A DNA stretch of 64,000 nucleotides from NCBI RefSeq assembly GCF_018343525.1, contig NZ_JAGYPH010000002.1, forward strand, positions 496,001 to 560,000, written 5' to 3'. The notes below the pieces were generated by a model. The model ran no database searches. It was not told the origin of the DNA and saw only the letters and a program-made list of their open reading frames with translations. This document shows positions 17,744-30,273 of this stretch, in pieces (position 1 is the stretch's first letter; every line of letters starts with the position of its first letter). Origin of the DNA: Lederbergia citrea. Lineage in GTDB: Bacteria; Bacillota; Bacilli; Bacillales; Bacillaceae_C. The translations under genes were made by a program, and so were the position numbers.

Positions 17744-18289
17744 GTGCTCCCAGAATTAGTTACTTTGCTCATTATGGCATTCGCGGTGGCGATGGATGCT
17801 TTTTCTGTCTCTCTTGGGTTGGGAATCTACCAATTAAGAATGAGACAGATCTTTTACATAGGATTAACAGTAGGATTTTTCCACGTGTTAATGCCGTTAG
17901 TGGGTATTCTTGCCGGACATCTATTATCAGATACTTTTGGTAAAATTACCGGCTATATAGGTGGAATCTTGCTTATTATACTTGGATTGCAAATGATCAT
18001 TTTTTGCTTCCACGAGGAGCGAAATTCATTTTTTTCACCAGCTGGTCTTGGATTGATTATATTCTCGTTCATCTTGAGTCTTGACAGTTTTTCAGCAGGA
18101 CTCAGTCTCGGAATGTACGGTGTTAAAGCGGCAATCGCCGTTCTATGTTTCGGGTTTGTCGCGCTTGGCCTCACATGGGGGGGACTTCTGCTTGGCAGAA
18201 AAGTTCAAAACTTGCTGGGTCCATATGGGGAAATATTTGGTGGCATCGTGTTAATTATCTTTGGAATTAAATTACTTCTACCTTTATAA
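17744..18289 (+). CDS. mntP: Manganese efflux pump MntP (YwlD)
   Basis: MntP exports Mn2+ across the membrane and protects against manganese excess. It has 181 residues with six predicted membrane helices in two repeated halves. Each half carries the conserved Asp motif: AVAMDAFSVSLGLG (residues 13-26) and SLDSFSAGLSLGMYG (about 109-123). The GTG start at 17744 follows AAAGGGGAAGG. It lies between ywlC and ywlE as in B. subtilis. The 72-bp gap before it is too short for a yybP-ykoY manganese riboswitch and none is seen. Confidence 0.93.
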   Translation: MLPELVTLLIMAFAVAMDAFSVSLGLGIYQLRMRQIFYIGLTVGFFHVLMPLVGILAGHLLSDTFGKITGYIGGILLIILGLQMIIFCFHEERNSFFSPAGLGLIIFSFILSLDSFSAGLSLGMYGVKAAIAVLCFGFVALGLTWGGLLLGRKVQNLLGPYGEIFGGIVLIIFGIKLLLPL

Positions 18290-18299
18290 TTGAAAAATA

Positions 18300-18334
18300 A
18301 GAGACAGTGTCTTATGGATGCTGTCTCTTTTTGT
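18300..18334 (+). terminator. mntP terminator
   Basis: AGAGACAG at 18300-18307 pairs perfectly with CTGTCTCT at 18321-18328, followed by TTTTG. Confidence 0.85.
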
Positions 18335-18391
18335 TAATATATGTCATAATACTTAGTATCTTGACTTTTGACCTAAAGGAGGGGCTCGACT

Positions 18392-18823
18392 TTGAATATT
18401 CTTTTCATCTGTACTGGAAATACGTGCCGAAGCCCTATGGCTACAGCAATTTTTAATCATCAGTGGCTAGACAAGGGTGAAGCGAAATCGGTTGGTTTAT
18501 TTGCAGTAGAAGGAGAAGATGCTGCTCTACATACACTCAATGTATTAAAAGAAAATGGAATTGAACTCAAACATCAATCAAGACAGCTGAAGGAAGAGGA
18601 TATTGAATGGGCGTCGCTTGTGCTCACAATGACCGCTTCCCATAAAGCGATGCTTATGAATAACTTCCCTGGTGCAGCTGATAAAATTTTCACTTTAAAG
18701 GAATATGTGAATGGCCCAGATGCTGCTCTTGATGTGATCGACCCTTATGGGGGAGATATTCATGTATACCGGTCTACCTTTGCTGAATTAAAAGAATTGA
18801 TCAATCGCATTTTTAAAGATTAG
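18392..18823 (+). CDS. ywlE: Protein-arginine phosphatase YwlE
   Basis: YwlE removes phosphate from phosphoarginine on proteins, opposing the kinase McsB in protein quality control and stress responses. It has 143 residues with the low-molecular-weight phosphatase fold. The P-loop is Cys7 to Arg13 in [10 protein letters not shown]. Thr11 in this loop is the residue that, in B. subtilis YwlE, selects phosphoarginine over phosphotyrosine. The catalytic Asp lies in [11 protein letters not shown] 18392 is preceded by AAAGGAGG. A chemoreceptor gene follows 11 bp later, likely in the same transcript. Confidence 0.94.
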   Translation: MNILFICTGNTCRSPMATAIFNHQWLDKGEAKSVGLFAVEGEDAALHTLNVLKENGIELKHQSRQLKEEDIEWASLVLTMTASHKAMLMNNFPGAADKIFTLKEYVNGPDAALDVIDPYGGDIHVYRSTFAELKELINRIFKD

Positions 18824-18834
18824 GGGAATGGATC

Positions 18835-20121
18835 ATGAAAAAGAGAAAATATAAGTTTGGATTGCAAAAAAGACTTGTGCTTTTTACAACGCTGCTAGCT
18901 TTGATAACTTTTACGACAAGTGCTTTATTTCTTGGTTTTGTTTATCCATACGTTTCTGATTATATGAGTCAGCAACTATTCGTCATTATCACATTGTCTT
19001 TAGGGATTATTTGGTCAGGGATACTTGCCTATTTTGGAGCTCGCCTGCTTACGGCTCCATTACAAAGACTGGAATATGCCGTTGTTAAAGCAGGTGAAGG
19101 CGACATTCGTACAGATGTAGAAGTAAATAATGTAGACGATGAAATAAATGCGCTTGGAAAAGCTTTTAATCAAATGCTCCATAATTTTAGAGAAATGGTT
19201 CACCGTATCGAAGCGAATTTTAGCCAAACCAATGAAAGTGTCCTTGCTATTTCCAAAAAATCGATGGATGCAGCTGACGAGGCTGAAAGTGCAGCCCATA
19301 CAATTACCGAAATTTCAGCGGGGGCAGAAAGCTCAGCCGCAGCCATTCAAGCGACAGCCGAATCTGTGGAAGATATTAGTAACATCGCCAAGGAAGTCCA
19401 GGAAAAGGCAAGGGAATCAGAGAAAATTTCAGAGCTGATGGTGAAGGAATTGAAAGACAGTCAGCAAGTTGTTCAATCACTTGTGAATGGGATTGGGAAG
19501 CTTGCAGAAGATAATCGTGAATCACTTGGAGCTGTACGCAGGCTTGAGGAGAATGCAAAACAAGTGGAGCAAATCATTCAACTTGTCGGTGATATCGCAA
19601 ATCAGACGAACTTGCTTGCCTTAAATGCATCCATCGAAGCGGCAAGAGCAGGAGAGCATGGGAAAGGTTTCGCTGTAGTTGCTGAAGAGGTTAGAAAGTT
19701 GGCAGATGAAAGCGCAAAGGCTGTCCAAGGTATCTCAGATCTCATTCAAAACATTCAAGTGGAAGTTGAAAATGTCGTAAAACAAATTACTGAGCAAGTA
19801 GGTTCAGCAAATAATGAAGTGAAAAAAGGGACGCAAACAAATAAAGCCATCGCCGAAATGACAGAAACGATTCATGAATCTGCCTCTGCGGTGAAAAATA
19901 TATCTCAGCTCGTCGACAATCAAATGGAAAGCGTCCACCAAACATCGATGCAAGCACAAGAGGTCGCAGCGATTGCTGAAGAAACGTCCGCGGGTGCAGA
20001 GGAAGTGGCGAAACAATCAAAGAAACAAGCGGAGGACATGGAAGAAATTGACGAGCTTGCGGGGCAATTGAAGGACCAAGCTGGCAAATTAAAAGACACA
20101 ATCTCTCGTTTCACATTATAA
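18835..20121 (+). CDS. Methyl-accepting chemotaxis-type protein without an extracellular sensor domain
   Basis: A membrane signalling protein of 428 residues. Two hydrophobic segments (about 14-35 and 44-66) are separated by only about ten residues, so there is no external ligand domain. A HAMP linker follows ([20 protein letters not shown]), then a long coiled-coil signalling domain with the conserved hairpin tip [20 protein letters not shown] near residue 255. Ala/Glu/Gln heptads on both sides could be methylated. It likely signals to CheA-CheW or another partner from a cytoplasmic or membrane-internal cue; the cue is unknown. B. subtilis lacks a receptor gene at this place between ywlE and rpiB. 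Confidence 0.9.
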   Translation: MKKRKYKFGLQKRLVLFTTLLALITFTTSALFLGFVYPYVSDYMSQQLFVIITLSLGIIWSGILAYFGARLLTAPLQRLEYAVVKAGEGDIRTDVEVNNVDDEINALGKAFNQMLHNFREMVHRIEANFSQTNESVLAISKKSMDAADEAESAAHTITEISAGAESSAAAIQATAESVEDISNIAKEVQEKARESEKISELMVKELKDSQQVVQSLVNGIGKLAEDNRESLGAVRRLEENAKQVEQIIQLVGDIANQTNLLALNASIEAARAGEHGKGFAVVAEEVRKLADESAKAVQGISDLIQNIQVEVENVVKQITEQVGSANNEVKKGTQTNKAIAEMTETIHESASAVKNISQLVDNQMESVHQTSMQAQEVAAIAEETSAGAEEVAKQSKKQAEDMEEIDELAGQLKDQAGKLKDTISRFTL

Positions 20122-20140
20122 TAGGGAAATAAACAAACAG

Positions 20141-20170
20141 GACAGGTTCAATTGGACCTGTCTTCTTATT
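20141..20170 (+). terminator. Terminator after the chemoreceptor gene
   Basis: GACAGGT at 20141-20147 pairs with ACCTGTC at 20156-20162, followed by TTCTTATT. Confidence 0.75.
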
Positions 20171-20187
20171 AAAAAGGAGGCATTATC

Positions 20188-20625
20188 ATGAAAGTAGCTT
20201 TAGCGTCTGATCACGGTGGCATTCATATCCGTGAAGAAATTAAACATTTGCTGGAAGAAATGAAGATAGAGTATGACGATTTTGGTTGTGACTGCGAAGA
20301 TTCCGTGGACTACCCGGATTATGCACTACCGGTTGCGGAAAAAGTGGCAAAGGGAGAATATGACCGCGGTATTTTAATTTGCGGAACAGGAATTGGCATG
20401 AGCATTTCCGCTAATAAAGTAAAGGGAATTCGCTGTGCTCTCGTTCATGACGTTTTCAGTGCGAAAGCGACACGTCAACACAATAATAGCAACGTACTGG
20501 CCATGGGAGAACGCGTCATTGGTGCGGGACTCGCGAGAGAAATCGCAAAAACCTGGCTCGAAACCGAATTCGAAGGCGGACGCCACCAAACACGCATCAC
20601 CAAAATCACAAACTACGAAGGGTGA
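20188..20625 (+). CDS. rpiB: Ribose-5-phosphate isomerase B
   Basis: RpiB interconverts ribose-5-phosphate and ribulose-5-phosphate in the pentose phosphate pathway. It has 145 residues and the RpiB/LacAB fold. Substrate and catalytic segments are visible: ASDHGGIHIREEI at the start, DYPDYALPVAEKV, the catalytic Cys in GILICGTGIGMSI, and HDVFSAKATRQHNNSNV. AAGGAGG precedes ATG 20188. Its last codons overlap the first bases of a dispersed repeat that forms the gap before ywlG. Confidence 0.95.
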   Translation: MKVALASDHGGIHIREEIKHLLEEMKIEYDDFGCDCEDSVDYPDYALPVAEKVAKGEYDRGILICGTGIGMSISANKVKGIRCALVHDVFSAKATRQHNNSNVLAMGERVIGAGLAREIAKTWLETEFEGGRHQTRITKITNYEG

Positions 20626-20700
20626 GGTGCCTGTCACTCCCCGAATTATGTCGAAACAATACCGGGTGGTGACAGGCACCACCCGAAAAATGTCGAAAAA
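20622..20700. repeat. Dispersed repeat B, copy 1 (GTGACAGGCAC element)
   Basis: GGTGCCTGTCAC at 20626-20637 is a perfect inverted copy of GTGACAGGCACC at 20669-20680. After each arm comes CCCGAA and then ATGTCGAAA, so the element has two inverted arms plus two direct tails. A single arm with the same tail is at 37240-37276. Confidence 0.8.
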
Positions 20701-20726
20701 TCAGCTAGTTGTTGGGGGGGAGTTCT

Positions 20727-21299
20727 GTGGCTTTGCCGATTGATGAATGGCGTGCGGAGATGGAGAGGATTGTTCAGGAGTGTAGCGGGGAATTAAGGCT
20801 TGGGGCTGGGAAGGTTCTCGTAATTGGCTGTTCCACTTCAGAAGTTGCTGGTGAAAGAATTGGAACTTCTGGAACCATGGAAGCGGCATCGATGATTTTT
20901 ACTGAACTGAAAAAGTATGCCAATGAGCAGAATTTTCATCTTGCTTTTCAATGCTGTGAACATTTGAACCGCGCATTGGTTGTGGAACGAGAAACAGCCG
21001 CCAAAAAAGGATGGGATGAAGTATCCGTTATTCCCGTCCCAACTGCAGGAGGATCGATGGCTGCTTATGCCTATGATCATTTTGATGATCCAGTGGTCGT
21101 CGAATTTATTAAAGCGGATGCTGGAATTGATATCGGTGATACGTTTATCGGTATGCATTTAAAGCATGTAGCCGTTCCAATTCGCATCAATCAAAAGCAA
21201 CTCGGAAATGCGCACGTAACCATTGCGACGACGCGAAACAAACTAATCGGTGGTGCGAGAGCTGTATATGAACGAGGAAAACTGAACGATCAATGCTAA
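20727..21299 (+). CDS. ywlG: YwlG, TIGR01440/DUF436 family protein
   Basis: A cytoplasmic protein of the TIGR01440 (DUF436) family with 190 residues and no established enzymatic role known to me. The family pattern is clear: [38 protein letters not shown], then [15 protein letters not shown] and [19 protein letters not shown]. Conserved Cys and His residues in the first two motifs suggest catalysis or metal binding, which is inference. GTG 20727 lies just after a GGGGGGAG ribosome site and is preferred over TTG 20709, which lacks one. rpiB and glyA flank it as in B. subtilis. Confidence 0.9.
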   Translation: MALPIDEWRAEMERIVQECSGELRLGAGKVLVIGCSTSEVAGERIGTSGTMEAASMIFTELKKYANEQNFHLAFQCCEHLNRALVVERETAAKKGWDEVSVIPVPTAGGSMAAYAYDHFDDPVVVEFIKADAGIDIGDTFIGMHLKHVAVPIRINQKQLGNAHVTIATTRNKLIGGARAVYERGKLNDQC

Positions 21300-21322
21300 T
21301 TTTGACAATAATGTTCAGTTTT
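21278..21322 (+). terminator. ywlG terminator
   Basis: AAAACTGAAC at 21278-21287, inside the last codons of ywlG, pairs perfectly with GTTCAGTTTT at 21313-21322. The stem is ten pairs, with a 25-nt loop. Confidence 0.7.
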
Positions 21323-21346
21323 AGCCGGTAAAAAACGAAAAATCGT

Positions 21347-21375
21347 TTGGCAAGCACTATCCTTCATGGTAAAAT
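21347..21375 (+). promoter_or_regulatory. Sigma-A promoter of glyA
   Basis: TTGGCA at 21347-21352 and TAAAAT at 21370-21375 are separated by 17 bp, about 55 bp upstream of the glyA start. Confidence 0.75.
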
Positions 21376-21430
21376 GGAAAAGAATTTATAACAACTATTA
21401 ATAATCGGTAAATTGATGAGGGGGAGCGAA

Positions 21431-22666
21431 ATGAGCATAATTGCACAACAAGATCCGCAAGTATATAAAGCTATTCAAAATGAGTTGAAGCGTCAGCGGA
21501 CAAAAATTGAATTAATTGCATCTGAAAACTTTGTAAGCGAAGCGGTCATGGAGGCCCAAGGTTCTGTTTTAACTAATAAATATGCAGAAGGATATCCAGG
21601 ACGCCGCTACTACGGTGGCTGCGAATATGTCGATGTTGCTGAAGACCTTGCGCGCGACCGAGCAAAAGAGATTTTTGGAGCAGAGCACGCCAACGTGCAG
21701 CCTCATTCCGGCTCTCAAGCAAATATGGCCGTTTACTTTACTGTTCTAGAACCAGGCGATACGGTTCTTGGTATGAATTTATCTCACGGCGGTCACTTGA
21801 CACACGGAAGCCCAGTTAACTTCAGTGGTGTTCAATATAATTTCGTTGAATATGGTGTAGATGAAAAAAGCCATCTAATCAATTATGAAGATGTTCGTCA
21901 GAAGGCATTAGAGCATAAACCTAAGCTGATCGTTGCTGGAGCCAGTGCTTATCCTCGCGAAATTGATTTTAAAAAATTCCGGGAAATTGCTGATGAAGTC
22001 GGCGCTTATTTAATGGTCGATATGGCTCATATTGCAGGACTTGTTGCTGTTGGACTTCATTCTAATCCAGTTCCATATGCACATTTCGTTACAACTACAA
22101 CTCATAAAACATTGCGCGGACCAAGAGGCGGTATGGTTCTTTGTACAGAAGAATTTGCAAAGAAAATTGATAAAGCGATCTTCCCTGGCTTGCAGGGTGG
22201 TCCACTGATGCATGTGATTGCAGCAAAAGCAGTCTCTTTCGGTGAAGTACTGAGCGATGATTTCAAAACTTATATCCAAAACGTCATTGATAATGCAAAA
22301 CGCCTTGGCGAATCGTTGAAAAAAGAAGGGATTGACCTTGTTTCAGATGGAACGGACAATCACTTGCTTTTACTCGACTTGCGTTCATTTGGCTTGACAG
22401 GAAAAGTAGCTGAAAAAGTATTGGACGATGTCGGTATTACAGTAAACAAAAACACGATTCCTTACGACCCGGAAGGTCCATTTACGACAAGCGGAATTCG
22501 TATCGGTACGCCAGCTGTCACTTCAAGAGGGTTTGGGCTTGAAGAAATGGATGAAATTGCAGCCCTGATCGGATTTATATTGAAAAATCACGATAATGAA
22601 GCTAAATTGGATGAAGCCCGTAACCGCGTTGAAGCATTAACTTCTAAATTTGCATTATACGAATAA
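21431..22666 (+). CDS. glyA: Serine hydroxymethyltransferase
   Basis: GlyA is a pyridoxal-phosphate enzyme that turns serine and tetrahydrofolate into glycine and methylene-tetrahydrofolate, the main one-carbon source. It has 411 residues. Visible are [14 protein letters not shown] near the start, the folate and PLP segment [24 protein letters not shown], and the PLP lysine in [14 protein letters not shown] near residue 226. The frame reaches back to 21413, but ATG 21431 with AGGGGGA upstream gives the usual N-terminus [13 protein letters not shown] family A repeat starts at its stop codon. Confidence 0.97.
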   Translation: MSIIAQQDPQVYKAIQNELKRQRTKIELIASENFVSEAVMEAQGSVLTNKYAEGYPGRRYYGGCEYVDVAEDLARDRAKEIFGAEHANVQPHSGSQANMAVYFTVLEPGDTVLGMNLSHGGHLTHGSPVNFSGVQYNFVEYGVDEKSHLINYEDVRQKALEHKPKLIVAGASAYPREIDFKKFREIADEVGAYLMVDMAHIAGLVAVGLHSNPVPYAHFVTTTTHKTLRGPRGGMVLCTEEFAKKIDKAIFPGLQGGPLMHVIAAKAVSFGEVLSDDFKTYIQNVIDNAKRLGESLKKEGIDLVSDGTDNHLLLLDLRSFGLTGKVAEKVLDDVGITVNKNTIPYDPEGPFTTSGIRIGTPAVTSRGFGLEEMDEIAALIGFILKNHDNEAKLDEARNRVEALTSKFALYE

Positions 22667-22789
22667 AAGCGCAGGCGCCTTGCTTAGCCCCGACAAGCAA
22701 ATGTTCTTTCGCCAATGAAGTCCGACTTTTGACTTCAATGGTGAAAGGGCATTTGACCTCGAGGGGCTAGGCGCCGGAGCTAGACGAAT
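22665..22789. repeat. Dispersed nested palindrome, family A copy
   Basis: The left end is AAAGCGCAGGCGCCTTGCTT plus AGCCCCGACAAGC; the right end is GACCTCGAGGGGCTAGGCGC plus CGGAGCTAGAC. The inner hairpin pairs TGAAGTC with GACTTCA and TTTCGCCA with TGGTGAAA. The tip differs from those of the copies at 267 and 30274 although the ends are the same. Confidence 0.8.
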
Positions 22790-22798
22790 AATAAATAG

Positions 22799-22845
22799 AA
22801 AAACGAGCTGTTTCTAAAATTAGGAGCGGCTCGTTTTATTTTTTT
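22799..22845 (+). terminator. glyA terminator
   Basis: AAAACGAGC at 22800-22808 pairs perfectly with GCTCGTTTT at 22829-22837, followed by ATT and a T run. It stands behind the repeat. Confidence 0.85.
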
Positions 22846-22879
22846 TAAAAAAATGAGTATAACATATTTCCTATTTATC

Positions 22880-22908
22880 TTGCTCTACACCCTACTTTTC
22901 GGTAGAAT
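22880..22908 (+). promoter_or_regulatory. Sigma-A promoter of upp-wecB
   Basis: TTGCTC at 22880-22885 and TAGAAT at 22903-22908 with a 17-bp gap, leaving a leader of about 100 nt before upp. Confidence 0.65.
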
Positions 22909-23011
22909 AATCAACGACAAGTCGAATAATGCAGGTAATAGCAACCAGTTTTGGCTGCATGTTAAAAATATCCGCTGCTTTCGGCATGACCCAAATTAAA
23001 GGAGAGATACC

Positions 23012-23641
23012 ATGGCCAAAGTATATGTGTTCGACCATCCTCTCATTCAACACAAAATAACATTTATTAGGGATAAAAACACGGGAACGAAGGAATTCCG
23101 CGAACTTGTGGATGAAGTGGCAACTTTGATGATGTACGAAATTACGAGGGATATGCAGCTCCAAGAAATTGAAGTGGAAACCCCTGTTAGTACAGCAAAA
23201 TCAAAAGTGATCGCCGGAAAAAAATTAGGCATTGTTCCCATTCTTCGGGCTGGTATCGGGATGGTTGATGGCATCCTTAACTTGATTCCTACCGCAAAAG
23301 TGGGTCATATCGGCCTTTACCGTGATCCTGAAACATTACAACCTGTTGAATATTATGTAAAACTTCCAAGCGACGTAGAAGAACGCGATTTTATTTTAGT
23401 AGATCCGATGCTTGCTACAGGTGGTTCTGCCGTTGCTGCGATTGATTCGCTGAAAAGCCGCGGAGCGAAGCATATTAAATTTATGTGTTTAATTGCGGCA
23501 CCTGAAGGAGTCGAGGTAATGCAAAAAGCCCATCCAGATGTGGATATTTATATCGCTGGCCTTGACGATAAATTGAATGAAAAAGGCTATATCGTTCCTG
23601 GACTTGGTGATGCAGGTGACCGTTTATTTGGTACGAAATAA
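23012..23641 (+). CDS. upp: Uracil phosphoribosyltransferase
   Basis: Upp joins uracil and PRPP to make UMP in pyrimidine salvage. It has 209 residues. The N-terminus [17 protein letters not shown] is typical; the PRPP loop is [17 protein letters not shown] near residue 130, and the uracil-binding C-terminal region includes [26 protein letters not shown] precedes ATG 23012. wecB starts six bases after its stop, so both are probably co-transcribed from the promoter at 22880. Confidence 0.97.
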   Translation: MAKVYVFDHPLIQHKITFIRDKNTGTKEFRELVDEVATLMMYEITRDMQLQEIEVETPVSTAKSKVIAGKKLGIVPILRAGIGMVDGILNLIPTAKVGHIGLYRDPETLQPVEYYVKLPSDVEERDFILVDPMLATGGSAVAAIDSLKSRGAKHIKFMCLIAAPEGVEVMQKAHPDVDIYIAGLDDKLNEKGYIVPGLGDAGDRLFGTK

Positions 23642-23647
23642 GCTGAC

Positions 23648-24793
23648 ATGACAAAACGTGTAAAAGTGATGTCCATTTTTGGAACTCGGCCGGAAGCAAT
23701 TAAAATGGCTCCGCTCGTGTTGGAGCTGCAAAAGCGCTCGGACGAATTTGAAGCGATCGTTGCAGTGACTGCCCAACATCGGCAAATGCTTGATCAAGTA
23801 CTCGACATATTTGATATTAAGCCAGATTATGATTTGAACATTATGAAGGATCGCCAAACGCTTATCGATGTAACGACCCGTGGTTTGGAAGGACTCGACC
23901 GTGTGATGAAAGAAGTGAAGCCAGATATCGTGCTCGTACATGGCGATACTTCCACGACGTTTATTGCGAGTTTAGCAGCCTTTTATAATCAAATTGTCGT
24001 TGGTCATGTGGAAGCAGGCTTACGGACTTGGAATAAATATTCTCCTTTTCCTGAAGAAATGAATCGTCAATTGACAGGCATTATCGCAGATTTGCATTTT
24101 TCACCGACTGAGAAGGCGGCGCAAAATCTATTAAATGAAAATAAAAATGTAGAAACGATTTTTATTACAGGCAACACAGCGATCGATGCATTGAAAACGA
24201 CGGTAAAAGATGAGTATAGCCATGAGGTATTGGACAAGCTCGGCGATGACCGCTTGATTTTATTGACGGCGCATCGCCGAGAAAACTTGGGTGAACCGAT
24301 GAGGAATATGTTCCGTGCGATCAAGCGAATCGTGAACGAACAACCTGATGTTCAAGTCATTTACCCAGTCCATTTGAACCCAGTCGTGCGGGAGCTTGCT
24401 GATGAGATCCTCGGAAATGATGCGAGGATTCATTTAATCGAACCACTCGACGTAATTGATTTTCATAACTTTGCCAACCGTGCTTACCTAATCCTTACTG
24501 ATTCAGGTGGTGTTCAGGAAGAAGCACCTTCACTTGCCGTCCCAGTCCTCGTTCTTCGAGATACGACCGAGCGGCCGGAAGGTATTGAGGCAGGCACGTT
24601 GAAGCTAGCCGGGACAGATGAAGAAACGATTTATCAACTGGCAACACAGCTGCTGACTGACAATGCTGAATGTGAAAAAATGGCCAATGCAGCGAACCCA
24701 TACGGAGATGGTCATGCTTCGTCGCGGATTTGCGACGCCATTTTGTATCATTTTGGTAATCGTAAAAACAAGCCAGATACATTTAAAGCTTAA
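23648..24793 (+). CDS. wecB: UDP-N-acetylglucosamine 2-epimerase (non-hydrolysing)
   Basis: This enzyme converts UDP-GlcNAc to UDP-ManNAc, the precursor for the linkage unit of wall teichoic acid and for some surface polysaccharides. B. subtilis calls its orthologue MnaA. It has 381 residues with the two-Rossmann GT-B-like fold. Motifs: SIFGTRPEAIKMAPL at the start, VHGDTSTTFIA, HVEAGLRTWNKYSPFPEE with catalytic acidic and His residues, and ILTDSGGVQEEAPSL near residue 282. No strong ribosome site lies in the 6-bp gap after upp, suggesting coupling. A terminator follows before the ATP synthase operon. Confidence 0.95.
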   Translation: MTKRVKVMSIFGTRPEAIKMAPLVLELQKRSDEFEAIVAVTAQHRQMLDQVLDIFDIKPDYDLNIMKDRQTLIDVTTRGLEGLDRVMKEVKPDIVLVHGDTSTTFIASLAAFYNQIVVGHVEAGLRTWNKYSPFPEEMNRQLTGIIADLHFSPTEKAAQNLLNENKNVETIFITGNTAIDALKTTVKDEYSHEVLDKLGDDRLILLTAHRRENLGEPMRNMFRAIKRIVNEQPDVQVIYPVHLNPVVRELADEILGNDARIHLIEPLDVIDFHNFANRAYLILTDSGGVQEEAPSLAVPVLVLRDTTERPEGIEAGTLKLAGTDEETIYQLATQLLTDNAECEKMANAANPYGDGHASSRICDAILYHFGNRKNKPDTFKA

Positions 24794-24802
24794 TCACTAG
24801 GA

Positions 24803-24832
24803 AAAAGACGGAAACTCCGTCTTTTTTTTTAT
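24803..24832 (+). terminator. upp-wecB terminator
   Basis: AAAGACGGA at 24804-24812 pairs with TCCGTCTTT at 24816-24824 around a 3-nt loop, ending in a run of ten T. Confidence 0.93.
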
Positions 24833-24961
24833 TTGGAGCAAAATCCACAAAAACCCAGCTGTCAAATTTAGTCGAAAACCGACCTTCTGAATAATTTTTG
24901 ATGATTTTGTGAACAATCCCCAAACACCCGGAAACCATAGTTGAAAAATACTGGAAACACG

Positions 24962-24990
24962 TTGACTTTGATATAGTGCTATTGTATGCT
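24962..24990 (+). promoter_or_regulatory. Promoter of the ATP synthase operon
   Basis: TTGACT at 24962-24967 and TATGCT at 24985-24990, 17 bp apart. The predicted start lies near 24997, giving a leader of about 170 nt before atpI. The gap 24835-24961 upstream holds no signal I can name. Confidence 0.75.
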
Positions 24991-25000
24991 AACAAAGGGT

Positions 25001-25081
25001 ATGACTAATACGTTATTTCGTTTATTCGCAACTATTCCGGGCATGAGCGCGCACATGCTTTTGGTAATCGTTGAACACTAG
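25001..25081 (+). CDS. Possible leader mini-gene in the atp operon 5' region
   Basis: ATG 25001 opens a 26-codon frame ending in TAG 25079-25081, translating to a mildly hydrophobic peptide. It begins only a few bases after the expected transcription start, so it would be read nearly leaderless; AAAGGG sits one base before the ATG, too close to act as a normal ribosome site. It may be chance. It is listed because the 170-nt leader is otherwise unexplained. Confidence 0.2.
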   Translation: MTNTLFRLFATIPGMSAHMLLVIVEH

Positions 25082-25169
25082 CTTTTCATCGAACTCTTCA
25101 ATGCCAAGTTGAAACGTTTCACATTGGCCCACAAAGTTCGACATTTCTTTTCAGGAGATTAAAAAAGAT

Positions 25170-25547
25170 ATGCCGGAACTCCAACAATTATTCTACAGGC
25201 ACTGCAAATACATATTATATCTTTTGTCGATTTATGTATTGGGATGGGGATTCACGAGCTATAAATCCATCTTTATGGGTTTAATACTCGGCACATCTGT
25301 AAGCCTTTTTAATCACTGGTATTTAGTAAGGAAAACGACGATTTTTGGCGAAGCTTTTACTTCGGGAAAAAAAGTTCGTTCACTAGGTACGCTAGTAAGA
25401 ATGGCAACTGTTATTTTGGCCGTTTATATTGCCGGAAAGTATCCGGATACTTTTCATTTAGTAAGTGTGATTATTGGAGTAATGACAGCCTATGCCGTCA
25501 TTATGATAGATTTTGCATTACAACAAATTTTTAAATCCCACGAATAG
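25170..25547 (+). CDS. atpI: ATP synthase protein I
   Basis: AtpI is a small membrane protein at the head of bacterial atp operons that helps c-ring assembly and, in some bacilli, Mg2+ uptake. It has 125 residues with four hydrophobic segments, including ILYLLSIYVLGWGFTSY and LVSVIIGVMTAYAVIMIDF. CAGGAGA precedes ATG 25170. atpB follows 21 bp downstream in the same operon. Confidence 0.88.
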   Translation: MPELQQLFYRHCKYILYLLSIYVLGWGFTSYKSIFMGLILGTSVSLFNHWYLVRKTTIFGEAFTSGKKVRSLGTLVRMATVILAVYIAGKYPDTFHLVSVIIGVMTAYAVIMIDFALQQIFKSHE

Positions 25548-25562
25548 CGGGAAGAGAGGTGA

Positions 25563-26279
<717 letters not shown>

Positions 26280-26312
26280 TATATACCTGTTCATAATAGG
26301 ACAGACCAATAA

Positions 26313-26561
<249 letters not shown>

Positions 26562-26607
26562 GCTTCGTCCTACCATAGGATGAATTAGCTCTTGATAAAA
26601 GCTTGAA

Positions 26608-26643
26608 AATGGCGAAGCTCACTAGCTGGGAATCTTCGCCATT
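26608..26643 (+). other. Intercistronic stem-loop between atpE and atpF
   Basis: AATGGCGAAG at 26608-26617 pairs perfectly with CTTCGCCATT at 26634-26643. There is no strong T run, so it is more likely to protect the atpE message or cause partial termination than to end the operon. Subunit c is needed in about ten copies per complex, which fits. Confidence 0.7.
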
Positions 26644-26757
26644 GCTTTATGTAAAGAATAAGTAAAAATGCTGTCGATACATATATCAGCATCTTCAAAC
26701 ACCTATTCGGCGCGATGATACAATTGCGTCTTCATTTTTGAAGGGAGTGAAGCAAAC

Positions 26758-27270
26758 GTGCTTACTAATTTCGCACTTGGAGCTGCTACCGGTACTTTTA
26801 ACGGTGGAGATATCCTTTTTACAATTGCAGCCTTTGCGCTTTTAATGTTTATCTTGAAAAAAGTAGCATGGGGCCCATTAATGGGAATCATGATTCAGCG
26901 TGAAGAGCATATTGCTGGTGAAATTGAGGCTGCTGAAAAAAGCCGCAATGAATCCAATCAATTGCTGGAAGATCAAAGAGCATTATTGAAAGAAGCGCGC
27001 CTAGAAGCTCAAGAAATGATTGAGAACTCGAAAAAACATGGCGAAGCACAGCGTGAAGATATTATTCAAACGGCACGCCAAGAGGCAGAGCGTTTGAAAG
27101 AATCAGCGCGTCTTGAAATTGAACAGCAAAAAGAGCAGGCAGTTGCAGCTTTACGTGAACAAGTCGCATCATTGTCTGTCATGATTGCTTCTAAAGTTAT
27201 TGAAAAAGAATTGAATGAAGAAGATCAGCAAAAATTGATCAATGACTACATTCAAAGGGCAGGAGAATAG
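26758..27270 (+). CDS. atpF: ATP synthase Fo subunit b
   Basis: Subunit b is the peripheral stalk that stops F1 from turning with the rotor. It has 170 residues: one membrane helix near residues 22-42 ([18 protein letters not shown]), then a long charged coiled coil ([17 protein letters not shown] onward) that dimerises and binds delta. GTG 26758 is preceded by GAAGGGAGTGA. atpH follows after two bases. Confidence 0.95.
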   Translation: MLTNFALGAATGTFNGGDILFTIAAFALLMFILKKVAWGPLMGIMIQREEHIAGEIEAAEKSRNESNQLLEDQRALLKEARLEAQEMIENSKKHGEAQREDIIQTARQEAERLKESARLEIEQQKEQAVAALREQVASLSVMIASKVIEKELNEEDQQKLINDYIQRAGE

Positions 27271-27272
27271 CG

Positions 27273-27809
27273 ATGAGCCAAAATATTGTCGCAGAACGCT
27301 ATGCTTTAGCTCTTTTCCAATTAGCTAAAGAACACAATATCGTTCAAAAAATGGAAGAAGAACTGCGCGTTGTTAGAAAGGCTGTTCAGGAAAACCCAGC
27401 CTTCATTACGCTCCTTACTTCTCCAAATATGTCTCTTCATGAGAAGAAAAACTTATTGAAAAGTGTTTTTTCAGGCGTATCGCCATTCGTATCACACACA
27501 TTAATGTTATTAATTGACCGTCACCGAGAGAGCGATATCGCTGATGTCGCGGGTTCGTTTATCGAATTAGCAAATAAAGAAAATGGAATTGCAGAAGCAA
27601 CAGTGTATACGGTTCGTCCACTCACTGCTTTAGAAGCGGATTCTGTTTCAGCATCATTTGCACCAAAAGTCGGCAGACGCTCATTAAACATTGAAAATAT
27701 AGTTGATACAAATCTTCTTGGCGGCATGAAAGTCCGCATTGGAAATCGTATATTTGACGGTAGCCTGCGCGGCAAGCTTGACCGTCTGGAACGTACATTG
27801 ACCACTTAA
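27273..27809 (+). CDS. atpH: ATP synthase F1 subunit delta
   Basis: Delta links the top of the alpha3beta3 head to the b stalk. It has 178 residues. The N-terminal six-helix domain is seen in VAERYALALFQLAKEHN and LLTSPNMSLHEKKNLL; the C-terminal motif is DTNLLGGMKVRIGNRIFDGSL, a reliable family mark. ATG 27273 follows AGGGCAGGAG at the end of atpF. Confidence 0.95.
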   Translation: MSQNIVAERYALALFQLAKEHNIVQKMEEELRVVRKAVQENPAFITLLTSPNMSLHEKKNLLKSVFSGVSPFVSHTLMLLIDRHRESDIADVAGSFIELANKENGIAEATVYTVRPLTALEADSVSASFAPKVGRRSLNIENIVDTNLLGGMKVRIGNRIFDGSLRGKLDRLERTLTT

Positions 27810-27828
27810 TGAAAGACTTGAAAAATGA

Positions 27829-29349
<1,521 letters not shown>

Positions 29350-29409
29350 TTAATAAAGGTGAAACGGTCATTGGCCGTTTCATCCCCAACTTTGAATAAA
29401 GGGTGGTGA

Positions 29410-30273
<864 letters not shown>

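Noticed and set aside
21310..21343. Two PurR-box-like sequences upstream of glyA
   Set aside because: The first is the 3' arm of the ywlG terminator (stem 21278-21322), the second lacks the central CCGAAC, and their spacing does not fit known PurR box pairs.
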